Shown: positions 1 to 11,082, counted from the first letter of the stretch. The stretch is 64,000 nt of DNA from Couchioplanes caeruleus (GCF_023499255.1 NZ_CP092183.1:2797501-2861500); one strand, 5' to 3'. The notes: generated by a model not told the origin, from the sequence alone. Made by a program: numbers and translations.

Positions 1-1
1 G

Positions 2-766
2 CACTGCCTGGTCGCCGTCGTGCTCGACAAGGAAGTCATCTCGGCGCCGGAGATCCAGGGCGTGCTCAGCGGCCAGTCGCAGATCACCGGGCAGTTCAGC
101 TCGGCCTCGGCCAAGCAGCTCGCCGACCAGATCAAGTACGGCGCGCTGCCGGTCACGTTCGAGGCGGGCACCACGCAGACGGTGACGGCGACGCTGGGCC
201 TCGCGCAGCTGAAGGCGGGCTTGATCGCCGCCGCGATCGGCATGGGCCTGGTCGCGATCTACGCGTTCTTCTACTACCGGCTGCTGGGCTCGGTCATCTT
301 CCTGAGCCTCGTGCTGTCGGGTCTGCTGACCTTCGGCGCGCTGGTGGTGCTCGGCCGTACGACCGGGTTCACGCTGACGCTCGCCGGTATCGCCGGTTTC
401 ATCGTGTCGCTCGGTGTCGCGGCGGACTCGTTCGTCATCTACTTCGAGCGCCTCAAGGACGAGATCCACGAGGGTCGCAGCGCGCGTAGCGCCGTACCCC
501 GGGCGTGGGCCCGGGCGCGGCGTACGATCATCTCGGCCAACACCATCACCATCATGGCGGCCGTAGTGCTCTACGTCGTGTCGATCGGCGCGGTGCGAGG
601 CTTCGCGTTCGCGCTGGGCCTCTCCACGGTCCTGGACCTCGTGGTGGTGTTCCTGTTCCGCCACCCGATCATGACGTTGTTCGCGAGCACGAAGGCGTTC
701 CTGTCGCCGCGGGTCAGCGGTCTGGGCCGTGTCCTGCAGCGCACCCCGACCGAGAAGGAGGCCTGA
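2..766 (+). CDS. secD: Protein translocase subunit SecD, C-terminal part (5' end outside window)
   Basis: This is the C-terminal ~254 residues of SecD, the membrane subunit that with SecF uses the proton motive force to drive late steps of Sec-dependent protein export. The frame is already open at the window edge. The fragment starts in the end of the periplasmic P1 region (VLDKEVISAPEI, typical of SecD) and continues into five hydrophobic segments, with the RND-like stretch SLGVAADSFVIYFERLKDE and the conserved FRHP near the last helix. One base separates its stop from secF, so the pair is co-transcribed and probably translationally coupled. Identification is firm; only the start is missing. 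Confidence 0.95.
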   Translation, partial: HCLVAVVLDKEVISAPEIQGVLSGQSQITGQFSSASAKQLADQIKYGALPVTFEAGTTQTVTATLGLAQLKAGLIAAAIGMGLVAIYAFFYYRLLGSVIFLSLVLSGLLTFGALVVLGRTTGFTLTLAGIAGFIVSLGVAADSFVIYFERLKDEIHEGRSARSAVPRAWARARRTIISANTITIMAAVVLYVVSIGAVRGFAFALGLSTVLDLVVVFLFRHPIMTLFASTKAFLSPRVSGLGRVLQRTPTEKEA

Positions 767-767
767 G

Positions 768-1967
768 ATGGCCATGAGCCTTGGTGAACGCCTCTACCGG
801 GGCGAGGCCAACCTCAACATCGTCGGCCGCCGCAAGACGTGGTTCGCGGTCGCCGCGGCGCTCGTCCTGCTCGCGATCGGCAGTTTCGCCGTCCGCCAGT
901 TCCACCTGGGCATCGAGTTCTCCGGCGGCACCCAGTTCGAGCTGCCGGCGCAGGTCGGCAGCACCACCGCCGCGCGCAACGCCGTCGTCAAAGCCGTGAA
1001 CAGCGCCGGCGTCGGCGAGGAAGCGAACGTCACCGCGGCACAGCAGGTCGGCAGCGGCGACAGCCGGACGTACTCGGTGCGGACCGCGGCGCTGTCGCAG
1101 GAAGAGGCCAACTCGGTCAAGGACGCCATCGCCAAGGACCTGGGCGTGCCGTCCGAGAAGATCAACGACAACCGGGTGTCGGCGGCGTGGGGTGGCCAGG
1201 TCACCCAGCAGGCGCTGCTCGGCCTCGGCATCTTCCTGGTGCTGGTGCTCGGCTACCTGATCGTCCGGTTCGAATGGCGGATGGCGGTCGCGGCGGTGAC
1301 GTCGCTGCTGCTCGACCTCGTGCTGACGGCGGGCGTGTACTCGCTGGTCGGCTTCGAGGTCACCCCGTCGACGGTGATCGGCTTCCTGACGATCCTCGGC
1401 TTCTCCCTGTACGACGTCGTCGTGGTGTTCGACAAGGTGCAGGAGAACACCCGGGGCATCACCGCGGGCAGTTCGCAGACGTACAGCGAGGCCACCAACC
1501 TGGCGGTCAACCAGACCCTGATGCGCTCGATCAACACCGGCCTGGTGGCGCTGCTGCCGGTCGGCGGCCTGCTCTTCATCGGCGCCGGCCTGCTCGGCGC
1601 GGGCACCCTGAAGGACCTCGGCCTGGTGCTCTTCGTCGGCATGGGCCTCGGCGTGCTCTCCTCGATCATGTTCGCGGCGCCCATGCTGTCCGCGCTCAAG
1701 GACCAGGAACCGCGCATCAAGTCCCACAACGCCCGCGTCCTGGCCCGCCGCTCGTCGGCCCGCTCCGGCGACGTGGCCCGCGGCGACCGGTCCCGTGCGG
1801 GCGCCGGTGCGGGTGCGGGTGCGGCCCAGTCCGGCACGGACGAGGTCCCGGCGCTGGCCGGCTCCACCCCGTCGGCGACGCCCCGCCCGGGCGCCCGGCC
1901 CGCGGGCAAGCGCAACCGCGGCGGCGGCGCGGGCAACCGGCCGAGCGGCGGTCAGAAGCGCCGCTGA
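768..1967 (+). CDS. secF: Protein translocase subunit SecF
   Basis: SecF (399 aa) partners SecD in the SecDF export motor. The first transmembrane helix (about residues 25-45) is followed by a periplasmic domain containing GIEFSGGTQFEL, then five helices including the signature GFSLYDVVVVFDKVQEN. ATG 768 is chosen because GGAGG at 757-761 lies 6 bases upstream; the in-frame codon at 729 has no such site. The last ~75 residues form a basic, Gly/Ala/Arg-rich cytoplasmic tail ending in GGQKRR. Such tails occur on actinobacterial SecF but are poorly conserved. A strong hairpin follows directly, so the secDF unit probably ends here and apt has its own promoter. Confidence 0.96.
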   Translation: MAMSLGERLYRGEANLNIVGRRKTWFAVAAALVLLAIGSFAVRQFHLGIEFSGGTQFELPAQVGSTTAARNAVVKAVNSAGVGEEANVTAAQQVGSGDSRTYSVRTAALSQEEANSVKDAIAKDLGVPSEKINDNRVSAAWGGQVTQQALLGLGIFLVLVLGYLIVRFEWRMAVAAVTSLLLDLVLTAGVYSLVGFEVTPSTVIGFLTILGFSLYDVVVVFDKVQENTRGITAGSSQTYSEATNLAVNQTLMRSINTGLVALLPVGGLLFIGAGLLGAGTLKDLGLVLFVGMGLGVLSSIMFAAPMLSALKDQEPRIKSHNARVLARRSSARSGDVARGDRSRAGAGAGAGAAQSGTDEVPALAGSTPSATPRPGARPAGKRNRGGGAGNRPSGGQKRR

Positions 1968-1979
1968 TCCGGATCGCTC

Positions 1980-2020
1980 CCACGGCGGCCCGCCACCCTC
2001 GCGGTGGCGGGCCGCCGTGG
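1980..2020 (+). terminator. Strong hairpin terminator after secF
   Basis: A perfect 18-bp inverted repeat (1980-1997 pairing with 2003-2020, core GGCGGCCCGCCACC) with a 5-base loop starts 12 bases after the secF stop. There is no T-tract, as is usual for high-GC actinobacterial terminators. Confidence 0.85.
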
Positions 2021-2453
2021 CGTTCGGGGCCCGTTTGGCGACCGCCGCCTGGCCTGGCTCGGCTCGGCGCGACCGGGCCCGCCTCGGCCTGAGTCGGCTG
2101 GGCCCCGGCCCCGGCCCCGGCCCGGCTCGGCCCTGGCTCGGCTCGGCCCTGGCTCGGCTCGGCCCTGGCTCGGCTCGGCCCCGGCTCGGTCCGGCCCCGG
2201 GCTCGGCCTGGGTCAGCCGGCCCGGCTCGGGCCGGCCTCGGTCGGGCCGGCTCGGCTGGGGCGGGTTCGGTGGCGTGCGTGATGTCCCGCGTTGGTTGCG
2301 GCGCCGGGTGCGGACCGCTGGCCTGGCGTCGTTCCCGGGCCGGCATCGTCCGCGGCCTGGCGTTGGCCCCGGGCCGGCGTCGTCCCGGGCCGGCCGGGGT
2401 GGCGCGGCAGGGGTGGCTCGGCGGGCGGAGCCGCGCGTCGTGGGGCGACGCCC
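2021..2453. other. Low-complexity GC-rich intergenic region between secF and apt
   Basis: About 430 bases with no credible gene. The sequence is dominated by GGCTCGG/GGCCCCGG words and includes a 16-bp tandem array (2124-2187). The apt frame stays open through it, but the translation is an Arg/Pro/Gly-rich run unlike any apt N-terminus, so I treat the region as non-coding spacer. Confidence 0.7.
2124..2187. repeat. Tandem repeat, four 16-bp units
   Basis: Four head-to-tail copies of GGCTCGGCCCTGGCTC (2124-2139, 2140-2155, 2156-2171, 2172-2187). The first three are identical and the fourth has one T-to-C change. The unit length is not a multiple of three, which argues against coding. Degenerate GGCTCGG words continue on both sides. 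Confidence 0.9.
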
Positions 2454-2459
2454 TAGGCT
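2454..2459 (+). promoter_or_regulatory. Putative -10 element of apt (leaderless)
   Basis: TAGGCT ends 7 bases before the apt GTG, so transcription would begin at or next to the start codon. No good -35 hexamer is visible. The same arrangement recurs at several genes in this window. Confidence 0.5.
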
Positions 2460-2466
2460 GTCCCGC

Positions 2467-3030
2467 GTGACGGATACTGCTGCAGAGGTACGGGGGGACA
2501 GCGGCCCCGAGGTTGCCGCGCTGGTCGCGAGCCGGGTCGTCGATGTTCCCGACTTCCCGAAGCCGGGGATCCTCTTCAAGGACCTGATGCCGCTGTTCGC
2601 CGACGGCGACGTGTTCCACGCGGTGATCGACCGGATCATCGCCCACCACGGCGCCGACTCGTTCGATGTGGTGGCCGGGGTGGAGGCGCGCGGGTTCGTG
2701 CTGGCGGCCGCCGTGGCGTACGCGACCGGTAAGGGCGTCGTGCCGATCCGTAAGGCCGGGAAGCTGCCGCGGGACGTGTTCTCCGCCTCGTACGCCCTCG
2801 AGTACGGCGAGGCGACGCTCGAGGTGCACCAGGACGCCTTCATCGCCGGTCATCGGGTGCTCGTGCTGGACGACGTGCTCGCGACCGGGGGTACGGCCGG
2901 GGCGGCGCTGGAGTTGGTGGAGCAGGCCGGTGGGACGGTCGCCGGCCTGACCGTGCTCATGGAGCTGGGGTTCCTGGGCGGGCGGGAACGGCTGGCTCCC
3001 CGTACGGTGCATGCGCTGTTGACCGTTTGA
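2467..3030 (+). CDS. apt: Adenine phosphoribosyltransferase
   Basis: Apt (187 aa) makes AMP from adenine and PRPP in purine salvage. The N-terminal part contains VPDFPKPGILFKDL, the adenine-side motif of the family. The PRPP-binding loop is VLVLDDVLATGGTAGAA, with the paired aspartates followed by the TGGT phosphate loop. Length fits the family (about 170-185 aa). GTG 2467 is chosen because it gives a normal N-terminus; the longer open frame upstream runs through low-complexity repeats. There is no Shine-Dalgarno, but a TAGGCT -10 lies 7 bases upstream, consistent with a leaderless mRNA. The secDF-apt-rel order is conserved in actinobacteria. Confidence 0.95.
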   Translation: MTDTAAEVRGDSGPEVAALVASRVVDVPDFPKPGILFKDLMPLFADGDVFHAVIDRIIAHHGADSFDVVAGVEARGFVLAAAVAYATGKGVVPIRKAGKLPRDVFSASYALEYGEATLEVHQDAFIAGHRVLVLDDVLATGGTAGAALELVEQAGGTVAGLTVLMELGFLGGRERLAPRTVHALLTV

Positions 3031-3099
3031 TCCTGCTGTGGCCGGATGGTGGCACTGTTTCCGGCCGCCAGGCCGGGCCGCCGGGGAAGTCCGGGCGGG

Positions 3100-3105
3100 T
3101 AGGAT
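3100..3105 (+). promoter_or_regulatory. Putative -10 element of rel
   Basis: TAGGAT lies 43 bases before the chosen rel start (16 bases before the alternative GTG 3121). This predicts a start of transcription near 3112 and a short leader carrying GAGGAGG at 3138-3144. No convincing -35 is seen. Confidence 0.4.
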
Positions 3106-3147
3106 GGCGTTTCCAACCAGGTGAGCAGTAGCGACGTGAGGAGGCCG

Positions 3148-5988
<2,841 letters not shown>

Positions 5989-5996
5989 CGGCACGG

Positions 5997-6029
5997 AAAA
6001 GGGCGGACCCCCGAGGGGGCCCGCCCTTT
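5997..6029. terminator. Bidirectional terminator between rel and the cyclophilin genes
   Basis: AAAGGGCGG (5998-6006) pairs with CCGCCCTTT (6021-6029). The stem continues inward through CCCC/GGGG after one mismatch. The A-run on the left and T-run on the right suit termination in both directions between convergent genes. Confidence 0.85.
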
Positions 6030-6043
6030 CTGCTGTCCGGGTG

Positions 6044-6874
6044 TCAGGCCGCGGTCATCGTGAGCGTCTTGATGTCCACTTCCTGCTTCGGGTGGCCGTC
6101 GCCCTTGCCGTTGGCGTCGTCGCTGCCCTTCTTCGCCACGTTCTCCACGATGTCCAGGCCCTTGGTGATGGTGCCGAGGACGGTGTAGTCGGCGGGCAGG
6201 TCGGTGTCGGCGTACACGATGAAGAACTGGCTGCCCGTCGTGCTGGGGGCCTGCGTCTTGGCCATGGCGATCGTGCCCTTGGGGTACGTCGGCTTGGCGT
6301 TGGTCGGCAGGTTCTCCTCCGGGTACTTGAAGTTCGGGCCGCCCTGGCCGTCGGTCTGGCGGTAGCCCTTGCCCTTGGCGTTGGGGTCGCCGCACTGCAA
6401 AACCTTGATGCCGGCGGTGGTGAGCCGGTGGCACTTGCTGCCGTCCCAGAACTTCTTGCTCGCCAGGTACGTGAACGCCGCGCCGGTGCAGGGGGCCTTG
6501 GACAGGTCGACCGTGGCCGTGATCGGGCCGAGGTTGGTGTCCATGGTGAGCGTGCTCTTGCCGGTGTTGGGCGCGTTGGCCGGGGGCGTGCCGCCGGTGT
6601 CCTTGATCTGGGCGCCGCTGCTGCCGTCCTCCGGGATCCACTGGCAGGCCACGGTGCCGGGCGGCGGCGCGGAGGCGCGGGGGGACTTGTCGTCGTCGTT
6701 GCCGAGCGCGCTGACGATCCAGACTGCGGCACCGGCGATCACGATGACCGCGATGGCGGAGCCGATGATGGCCTGCCGCTGGCGCCGCTTCTTCGCGGCG
6801 GCGGCACGCTCCGCCATCTCCTTCTCGAGGCGGGCCCGCGCCGCCGCGCGCTGCCTGTCCTTGATCGACGACAC
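6044..6874 (-). CDS. Membrane-anchored cyclophilin-type peptidyl-prolyl isomerase
   Basis: A 276-aa cyclophilin predicted to catalyse prolyl cis-trans isomerisation outside the membrane. The N-terminus is a charged cytoplasmic segment (MSSIKDRQRAAARARLEKEM) followed by one transmembrane helix (about residues 36-56). The cyclophilin core starts near residue 100 (TNLGPITATVDLSKAPCT). CHRL retains the catalytic arginine position, and QCGDP and GSQFFIVY match family signatures. GTG 6874 is preceded by AGGAGG at 6-base spacing. It lies 62 bases downstream of a similar gene with the same layout, so this is a tandem duplication. The gene order rel/ppiA-like is common in actinobacteria. Confidence 0.9.
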   Translation of the reverse strand: MSSIKDRQRAAARARLEKEMAERAAAAKKRRQRQAIIGSAIAVIVIAGAAVWIVSALGNDDDKSPRASAPPPGTVACQWIPEDGSSGAQIKDTGGTPPANAPNTGKSTLTMDTNLGPITATVDLSKAPCTGAAFTYLASKKFWDGSKCHRLTTAGIKVLQCGDPNAKGKGYRQTDGQGGPNFKYPEENLPTNAKPTYPKGTIAMAKTQAPSTTGSQFFIVYADTDLPADYTVLGTITKGLDIVENVAKKGSDDANGKGDGHPKQEVDIKTLTMTAA

Positions 6875-6936
6875 GGTGTTCCTCCTGTATGCCTGCGTGC
6901 GTTGGCTGCGGTCGGTGGGAGTGTGCTCCGAAAAAC

Positions 6937-7833
6937 TCAGGACTGGCTGGATGCGGACGGGGCGGGTGCCGACGGGGTCGTCTCCGCGCCCGTGGCGCTG
7001 GGCTCGCCGACGGTCACGCTCTGAACCGTGATCTTGTCTTTCGGCTTGACCTTGTCGCCGGCGGTGTTCGCCACGGTCGGGACCTTGGCGATCGCGGCCA
7101 CCGTCTCCATGCCGCTGGTGACCCGGCCGACGATCGGGTACTGCGGTTCGCCCTTGGGGGTGAAGTCCTTGAAGAAGATCAGGAACTGGCTGCCGTTGCT
7201 GCCCGGCGGGTCGCCGATCAGGGCGACGGTGCCCTTCGGGTACAGCGGGGCGGCCGGGGTCTTCGAGGGCGCCGCCGAGGCGCTGGGCTCCGGGGTCGGC
7301 GCCAGCGGCACGTTCTCGTTGTAGACGCTGTACGTGGGGCCGCCCTGCCCGGTGCCGCTCGGGTCACCGCAGCGGACCGCGCCCTCGGTGGTGATCTCGT
7401 GGCAGGTGGTGTTGTCGTAGAACTGCTTGCCCGCCAGGTACGCCAGGTCGGCGGCGCTGCACGGGGCGTTCTCCAGGTCCAGGCTCACCACGATCGGCGC
7501 GCCCTTGTCGGTGGTGATCGTCATCGGCCGGCTGCCCGCCGTCGGGATGCCCTTCGTGGGCGGCTCGCCGACGTCCTTGAGGTTCTTGTTGGTCTCGGCG
7601 TTCTGCGGCGTCCACGCGCAGACGTCGGAGTCCGCCGCGTCCGTCGCGGTGTCGTCGCTGTCGAACGCGCCCCCGAGCCAGGCGATGCCGGCCACGATGA
7701 GGATGAGGGCGGCCGCGGCGCCGAGCCCGGCCTGGATCTGCCGCCGCCGGCGCTGCCTGGCGGCCCGGCGCGCCAGCTGGCGATCGAGCTTCTCCCGAGC
7801 CAGTTTCCGCTGCCGGTCCTTGCTGGAGACCAC
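6937..7833 (-). CDS. Second membrane-anchored cyclophilin-like protein, possibly altered active site
   Basis: This 298-aa paralogue of the downstream neighbour has the same plan: basic N-terminus, one membrane helix (about 35-55) and an outer cyclophilin domain. Where the neighbour and most cyclophilins have His-Arg (CHRL), this protein has CHEI, so the catalytic arginine appears replaced by glutamate. GSQFLIFF remains. A Pro/Ser/Ala insert (PTPEPSASAAPSKTPAAP) and a C-terminal Ser/Pro/Ala tail interrupt the usual core. It may bind prolyl peptides with little isomerase activity; that is inference. GTG 7833 follows AAGGGA at 8-base spacing. It is transcribed towards the first cyclophilin and probably with it. 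Confidence 0.85.
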   Translation of the reverse strand: MVSSKDRQRKLAREKLDRQLARRAARQRRRRQIQAGLGAAAALILIVAGIAWLGGAFDSDDTATDAADSDVCAWTPQNAETNKNLKDVGEPPTKGIPTAGSRPMTITTDKGAPIVVSLDLENAPCSAADLAYLAGKQFYDNTTCHEITTEGAVRCGDPSGTGQGGPTYSVYNENVPLAPTPEPSASAAPSKTPAAPLYPKGTVALIGDPPGSNGSQFLIFFKDFTPKGEPQYPIVGRVTSGMETVAAIAKVPTVANTAGDKVKPKDKITVQSVTVGEPSATGAETTPSAPAPSASSQS

Positions 7834-7955
7834 CTGGGAATTCCCTTCTCACGCTCGGCGCACGTGCGCCACGCCACACGCCCGCAAGAGTGTACGGGTA
7901 ACGCCTGAGAATGTGGTGTGCGAGGTTCCGTGACGGTGTGTACGGTGCGTCCCGC

Positions 7956-7961
7956 TAGGCT
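7956..7961 (+). promoter_or_regulatory. Putative -10 element upstream of the MBL hydrolase
   Basis: TAGGCT at 7956-7961 in the divergent spacer between the second cyclophilin and the MBL gene. TGACGG at 7931-7936 could be a weak -35 at 19-base spacing. Confidence 0.35.
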
Positions 7962-7997
7962 CTGACGGGGAACGTGACAGCTCGAGAGGGGTGCGGA

Positions 7998-8696
7998 GTG
8001 CTCGTCACCGGCTTTCCGGCCGAGGCCTTCGGCACCAACTGCTACGTGGTGGCCGCGGGGCCCGGTGAGCAGTGCCTGGTGGTGGATCCCGGCATCGGCG
8101 TGCTCGACCGCCTGGACGAGGTGCTCGCCCAGCACCGGCTGCACCCGGCCGCGGTGCTGCTGACCCACGGGCACCTGGACCACACGTTCTCCGTCACGCC
8201 GGTCTGCGGCGCGAAGGGCATCACCGCGTACGTGCACCCGGCGGACCGCGAGATGCTCGCCGATCCGGCCAAGGGCCTGAGCATGGACCTCAACGAGCTG
8301 CTCGGCGGCCGGTTCTCGTACGCGGAGCCCGAGGACGTCGCGGAGCTGACCGACGGCGCCACCCTGAGCCTCGCCGGCCTCGAGATCACCGTCGACCACG
8401 CGCCCGGCCATACCGGCGGGTCGGTGCTGTTCCGGCTGCCGGCCGCCGGCACGCCGTGGGAGGCCGAGCAGGTCTGCCTCTCCGGTGACGTGCTGTTCGC
8501 CGGCTCCATCGGACGCACCGACCTGCCGGGCGGCAGCACCGACGCGATGACGGCCAGCCTGCGGGACAAGGTCCTGCCACTGGCCGACGACACGGTCGTG
8601 CTGCCCGGCCACGGGCCCGAGACGACGATCGGCCGTGAGCGCGCGACGAACCCGTACCTGCGGGGGCTGACTGCCGCGCCCGGCCGCGGACTGTAG
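7998..8696 (+). CDS. MBL-fold metallohydrolase (glyoxalase II-like)
   Basis: A 232-aa metallo-beta-lactamase-fold hydrolase of the hydroxyacylglutathione-hydrolase-like group. The metal-binding motif THGHLDHTF (HxHxDH) is complete, followed by the later ligands in DHAPGHTGGS and LSGDVLF, and PGHGPETTIGRE near the end. The substrate cannot be read from sequence; such enzymes hydrolyse thioesters in detoxification. GTG 7998 gives the family-typical start VLVTGFPAEAFGTNCY and is preceded by GAGAGGGG at 6-base spacing; GTG 7974 is a longer alternative. The gene sits 16 bases before hisS, an arrangement conserved in many actinobacteria after rel and the cyclophilins. Confidence 0.9.
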   Translation: MLVTGFPAEAFGTNCYVVAAGPGEQCLVVDPGIGVLDRLDEVLAQHRLHPAAVLLTHGHLDHTFSVTPVCGAKGITAYVHPADREMLADPAKGLSMDLNELLGGRFSYAEPEDVAELTDGATLSLAGLEITVDHAPGHTGGSVLFRLPAAGTPWEAEQVCLSGDVLFAGSIGRTDLPGGSTDAMTASLRDKVLPLADDTVVLPGHGPETTIGRERATNPYLRGLTAAPGRGL

Positions 8697-8712
8697 GAAG
8701 AGACGAGAGACA

Positions 8713-10035
8713 GTGCCCATTTCCGGCTTCCCCGAGTGGCTGCCGCGGCAGCGGATGATCGAGCAGTACGTCCTGGACAAAATCCGGTCCACCTTCGAGC
8801 TGTACGGCTTCGCCCCGCTCGAGACCCGGGCCGTGGAGCCCTTGGAGACCCTGCTCAGCAAGGGCGAGACGTCCAAGGAGGTCTACCTGCTGCGCCGCCT
8901 GCAGGAGGACCCGGCCGCCGGCGGCGGCGACGACCAGCTCGGCCTGCACTTCGACCTGACCGTGCCGTTCGCGCGGTTCGTGCTGGAGAATTCCGGCAAG
9001 CTGCAGTTCCCGTTCCGGCGCTACCAGATCCAGAAGGTGTGGCGCGGCGAGCGCCCGCAGGAGGGCCGCTACCGCGAGTTCCTGCAGGCCGACATCGACG
9101 TGGTGGACCGCGACACGCTGCCGTTCCACTACGACACCGAGATGCCCCTGGTCATCGGCGACGCGTTCCGGTCGCTGCCGATCCCGCGGGCCACGATCCT
9201 GGTCAACAACCGCAAGGTCTGCGAGGGCTTCTACCGCGGGCTCGGGCTGAGCGATCCGGAGCAGGTCCTGCGTACGGTCGACAAGCTCGACAAGATCGGC
9301 CCGGAGAAGGTGGCCGCCCTGCTGGTGGAGACGGCCGGCGCGACCGACGCGCAGGCCGCGGCGTGCCTGCGGCTGGCGGAGATCTCGGCGACCGACGGGT
9401 CCTTCGTGGACGCGGTCCGCGCGCTCGGCGTGGACGACCCGTTGCTCGACGAGGGCCTCGAGGAGCTCCTGCGCGTGGTGGAGGCGGCCGCGGAGCACGC
9501 GCCCGGCCTGATCCGCGCCGAGCTGAAGATCGCCCGTGGCCTGGACTACTACACCGGCACCGTCTACGAGACGCAGCTGGAGGGGTACGAGCGCTTCGGC
9601 TCCATCTGCTCCGGCGGCCGGTACGAGAACCTGGCGTCCGCCGGCAACGAGCGCTTCCCGGGCGTGGGCATCTCGATCGGGGTGTCCCGCATGCTCGGCC
9701 TGCTCTTCGGCCACGACGCGCTGACGATCTCGCGCAGCGTGCCCACCTGCGTCGTCGTGGCACTGCCCAATGAGGAGCTGCGCGGGCGCTGCGACCGGAT
9801 CGCCCAGTCCCTGCGCGCGCGCGGGATCAGCACCGAGGTGGCGCCGACGGCGGCGAAGTTCGGCAAGCAGATCCGTTTCGCCGAGCGGCGCGGCGTGCCG
9901 TTCGTGTGGTTCCCCGGCGCCGACGGTGAGCCGGACACCATCAAGGACATCCGTTCCGGCGAGCAGGTGGAGGCCGACGCCGGGAGCTGGACCCCGCCGG
10001 ACGCCGACCGGAACCCGCTGATCAGCGCCGGGTAG
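8713..10035 (+). CDS. hisS: Histidine--tRNA ligase
   Basis: HisRS (440 aa), a class II aminoacyl-tRNA synthetase charging tRNA-His. Class II motif 2 lies around FPFRRYQIQKVWRGERPQEG. The histidine-specific stretches are LKIARGLDYYTGTVYET (HisA) and GSICSGGRYENL, and motif 3 is in the GVGISIGVSRM segment. The C-terminal anticodon-binding domain begins near CVVVALPN. GTG 8713 begins PISGFPEWLP, a usual start for this group. The stop overlaps the end of the convergent thioesterase gene by 14 bases with no separate terminator. Probably co-transcribed with the MBL hydrolase. Confidence 0.96.
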   Translation: MPISGFPEWLPRQRMIEQYVLDKIRSTFELYGFAPLETRAVEPLETLLSKGETSKEVYLLRRLQEDPAAGGGDDQLGLHFDLTVPFARFVLENSGKLQFPFRRYQIQKVWRGERPQEGRYREFLQADIDVVDRDTLPFHYDTEMPLVIGDAFRSLPIPRATILVNNRKVCEGFYRGLGLSDPEQVLRTVDKLDKIGPEKVAALLVETAGATDAQAAACLRLAEISATDGSFVDAVRALGVDDPLLDEGLEELLRVVEAAAEHAPGLIRAELKIARGLDYYTGTVYETQLEGYERFGSICSGGRYENLASAGNERFPGVGISIGVSRMLGLLFGHDALTISRSVPTCVVVALPNEELRGRCDRIAQSLRARGISTEVAPTAAKFGKQIRFAERRGVPFVWFPGADGEPDTIKDIRSGEQVEADAGSWTPPDADRNPLISAG

Positions 10036-10537
10036 GCGGTTCGAGGATCATGCACGTGGAGGTGGCGTGCGCGACCAGGCGCCCCTGAGCGTCGGTCATC
10101 CGGGCCTCGGCGAGGGCGGTGCGCCGCCCTCGCTGCAGGACGGTGCCGGTGGTGGTCAGCCGTCCGGAGTCGAGAGTCGCGGGGCGCAGGAACTTCACCG
10201 TGAGGTCGAGGCTGGTGTAGCCGACGCCGGCCGGCAGGGTCGAGTGCACCGAGCAGGCGGCCGCGGTGTCGAGCATCGTGGACAGCACGCCGCCGTGCAC
10301 GGTGCCCAGCGGGTTGTAGTGGAACTCCTGCGGGTCCAGGTGGACGGTGACGCTGCCCTCGCTCACCTCCATGCCGCCCATGTCGATCAGCCGCATGACC
10401 GGGGGAGCGGGTAGCTCGCCGCGGGACATCGCCTGCAGGAGCTCCAGCCCGGAGCGCTCGCCGGCCAGGTCCGCGTGCACGGCGGGGTCGGTCCACTCGA
10501 ACGTCCGGCTGCGCGCGCCGCTCTGAGTCTGCGTCAT
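10022..10537 (-). CDS. PaaI-family hotdog thioesterase
   Basis: A 171-aa hotdog-fold acyl-CoA thioesterase of the PaaI/YbgC-like group. The signature HYNPLGTVHGGVLSTMLDTAAACSV carries the conserved Asn-Pro, HGG and Asp residues of the fold's active site. The second half (LTVKFLRPA, LRPATLDSGRL) is also typical. The substrate is unknown. ATG 10537 is preferred; the frame extends to a TTG at 10573, but that TTGACA sits where a -35 box for this gene would be. It is divergent from the HxlR regulator, which makes it a plausible target of that regulator. Confidence 0.85.
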   Translation of the reverse strand: MTQTQSGARSRTFEWTDPAVHADLAGERSGLELLQAMSRGELPAPPVMRLIDMGGMEVSEGSVTVHLDPQEFHYNPLGTVHGGVLSTMLDTAAACSVHSTLPAGVGYTSLDLTVKFLRPATLDSGRLTTTGTVLQRGRRTALAEARMTDAQGRLVAHATSTCMILEPPTRR

Positions 10538-10557
10538 GGACGCAGGCTGCCACGGGC

Positions 10558-10586
10558 TTGCTGTGTCTGTCAACGAGACCTAGCCT
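10558..10586 (+). promoter_or_regulatory. Putative promoter of the HxlR gene
   Basis: TTGCTG (10558-10563), a 17-base spacer and TAGCCT (10581-10586). The -10 ends 7 bases before the ATG, which predicts a leaderless transcript. On the other strand TTGACA at 10568-10573 could serve the divergent thioesterase. Confidence 0.5.
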
Positions 10587-10593
10587 TCCTGCT

Positions 10594-11082
10594 ATGACCC
10601 AGACCACGGCCCGTCCCGAGGCGCTCGGCTGGTCCATGGAGACCTGCACGATCGGCCGCGCCGTCGGGGTGCTCGGCGAGAAGGGGACGATCGTCGTGCT
10701 CCGGGAGGTCTTCAACGGCGTACGGCGCTTCGCGGACATGCGCGAGCACACCGGGATGCCGCGGCAGGTGCTCGCGGACCGGCTCGCCTCCCTCGTCGAG
10801 CACGGGGTGCTGCGGCGCGTGCCGTACCGGGAGCCGGGCTCGCGGATCCGCCACGAATACCGCCTCACCGACAAGGGCTTCGACCTCTACCCGGTGCTGC
10901 TCGCGGTCAAGGAGTGGGGCGACCGCTACCTGGCCGACCCCGGCGGCCCGCCGCTGACGCTGGCCCACCGCGACTGCGGCGCGGAGGTCCACACCGAGCT
11001 GCACTGCGCCGACGGGCACGCCGTGGGCGCGTACCGGGACGTGGTGCCCCGCCCGGGTCCGGGGGCGCGGCGCCGGGGATAG
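10594..11082 (+). CDS. HxlR-family winged-helix transcriptional regulator
   Basis: A 162-aa regulator of the HxlR (DUF24) family. The N-terminal METCTIGRAVGVLGEKGTIVVL matches the family start, with its conserved cysteine (residue 18), which in some members senses electrophiles or redox stress. The winged helix-turn-helix follows (FADMREHTGMPRQVLADRLASL) with the wing at YREPGSRIRHEYRLTDKG. The C-terminal ~50 residues contain two more cysteines in a His/Asp-rich tail (HRDCGAEV, HCADGH), longer than minimal HxlR proteins. It lies divergent to a thioesterase and 11 bases before an MFS exporter, so it probably controls one or both. Confidence 0.88.
   Translation: MTQTTARPEALGWSMETCTIGRAVGVLGEKGTIVVLREVFNGVRRFADMREHTGMPRQVLADRLASLVEHGVLRRVPYREPGSRIRHEYRLTDKGFDLYPVLLAVKEWGDRYLADPGGPPLTLAHRDCGAEVHTELHCADGHAVGAYRDVVPRPGPGARRRG

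Noticed and set aside
10538..10573. Upstream TTG start for the PaaI-family thioesterase
   Set aside because: The TTGACA there looks like a promoter -35 element, and the extra residues do not resemble the family N-terminus.
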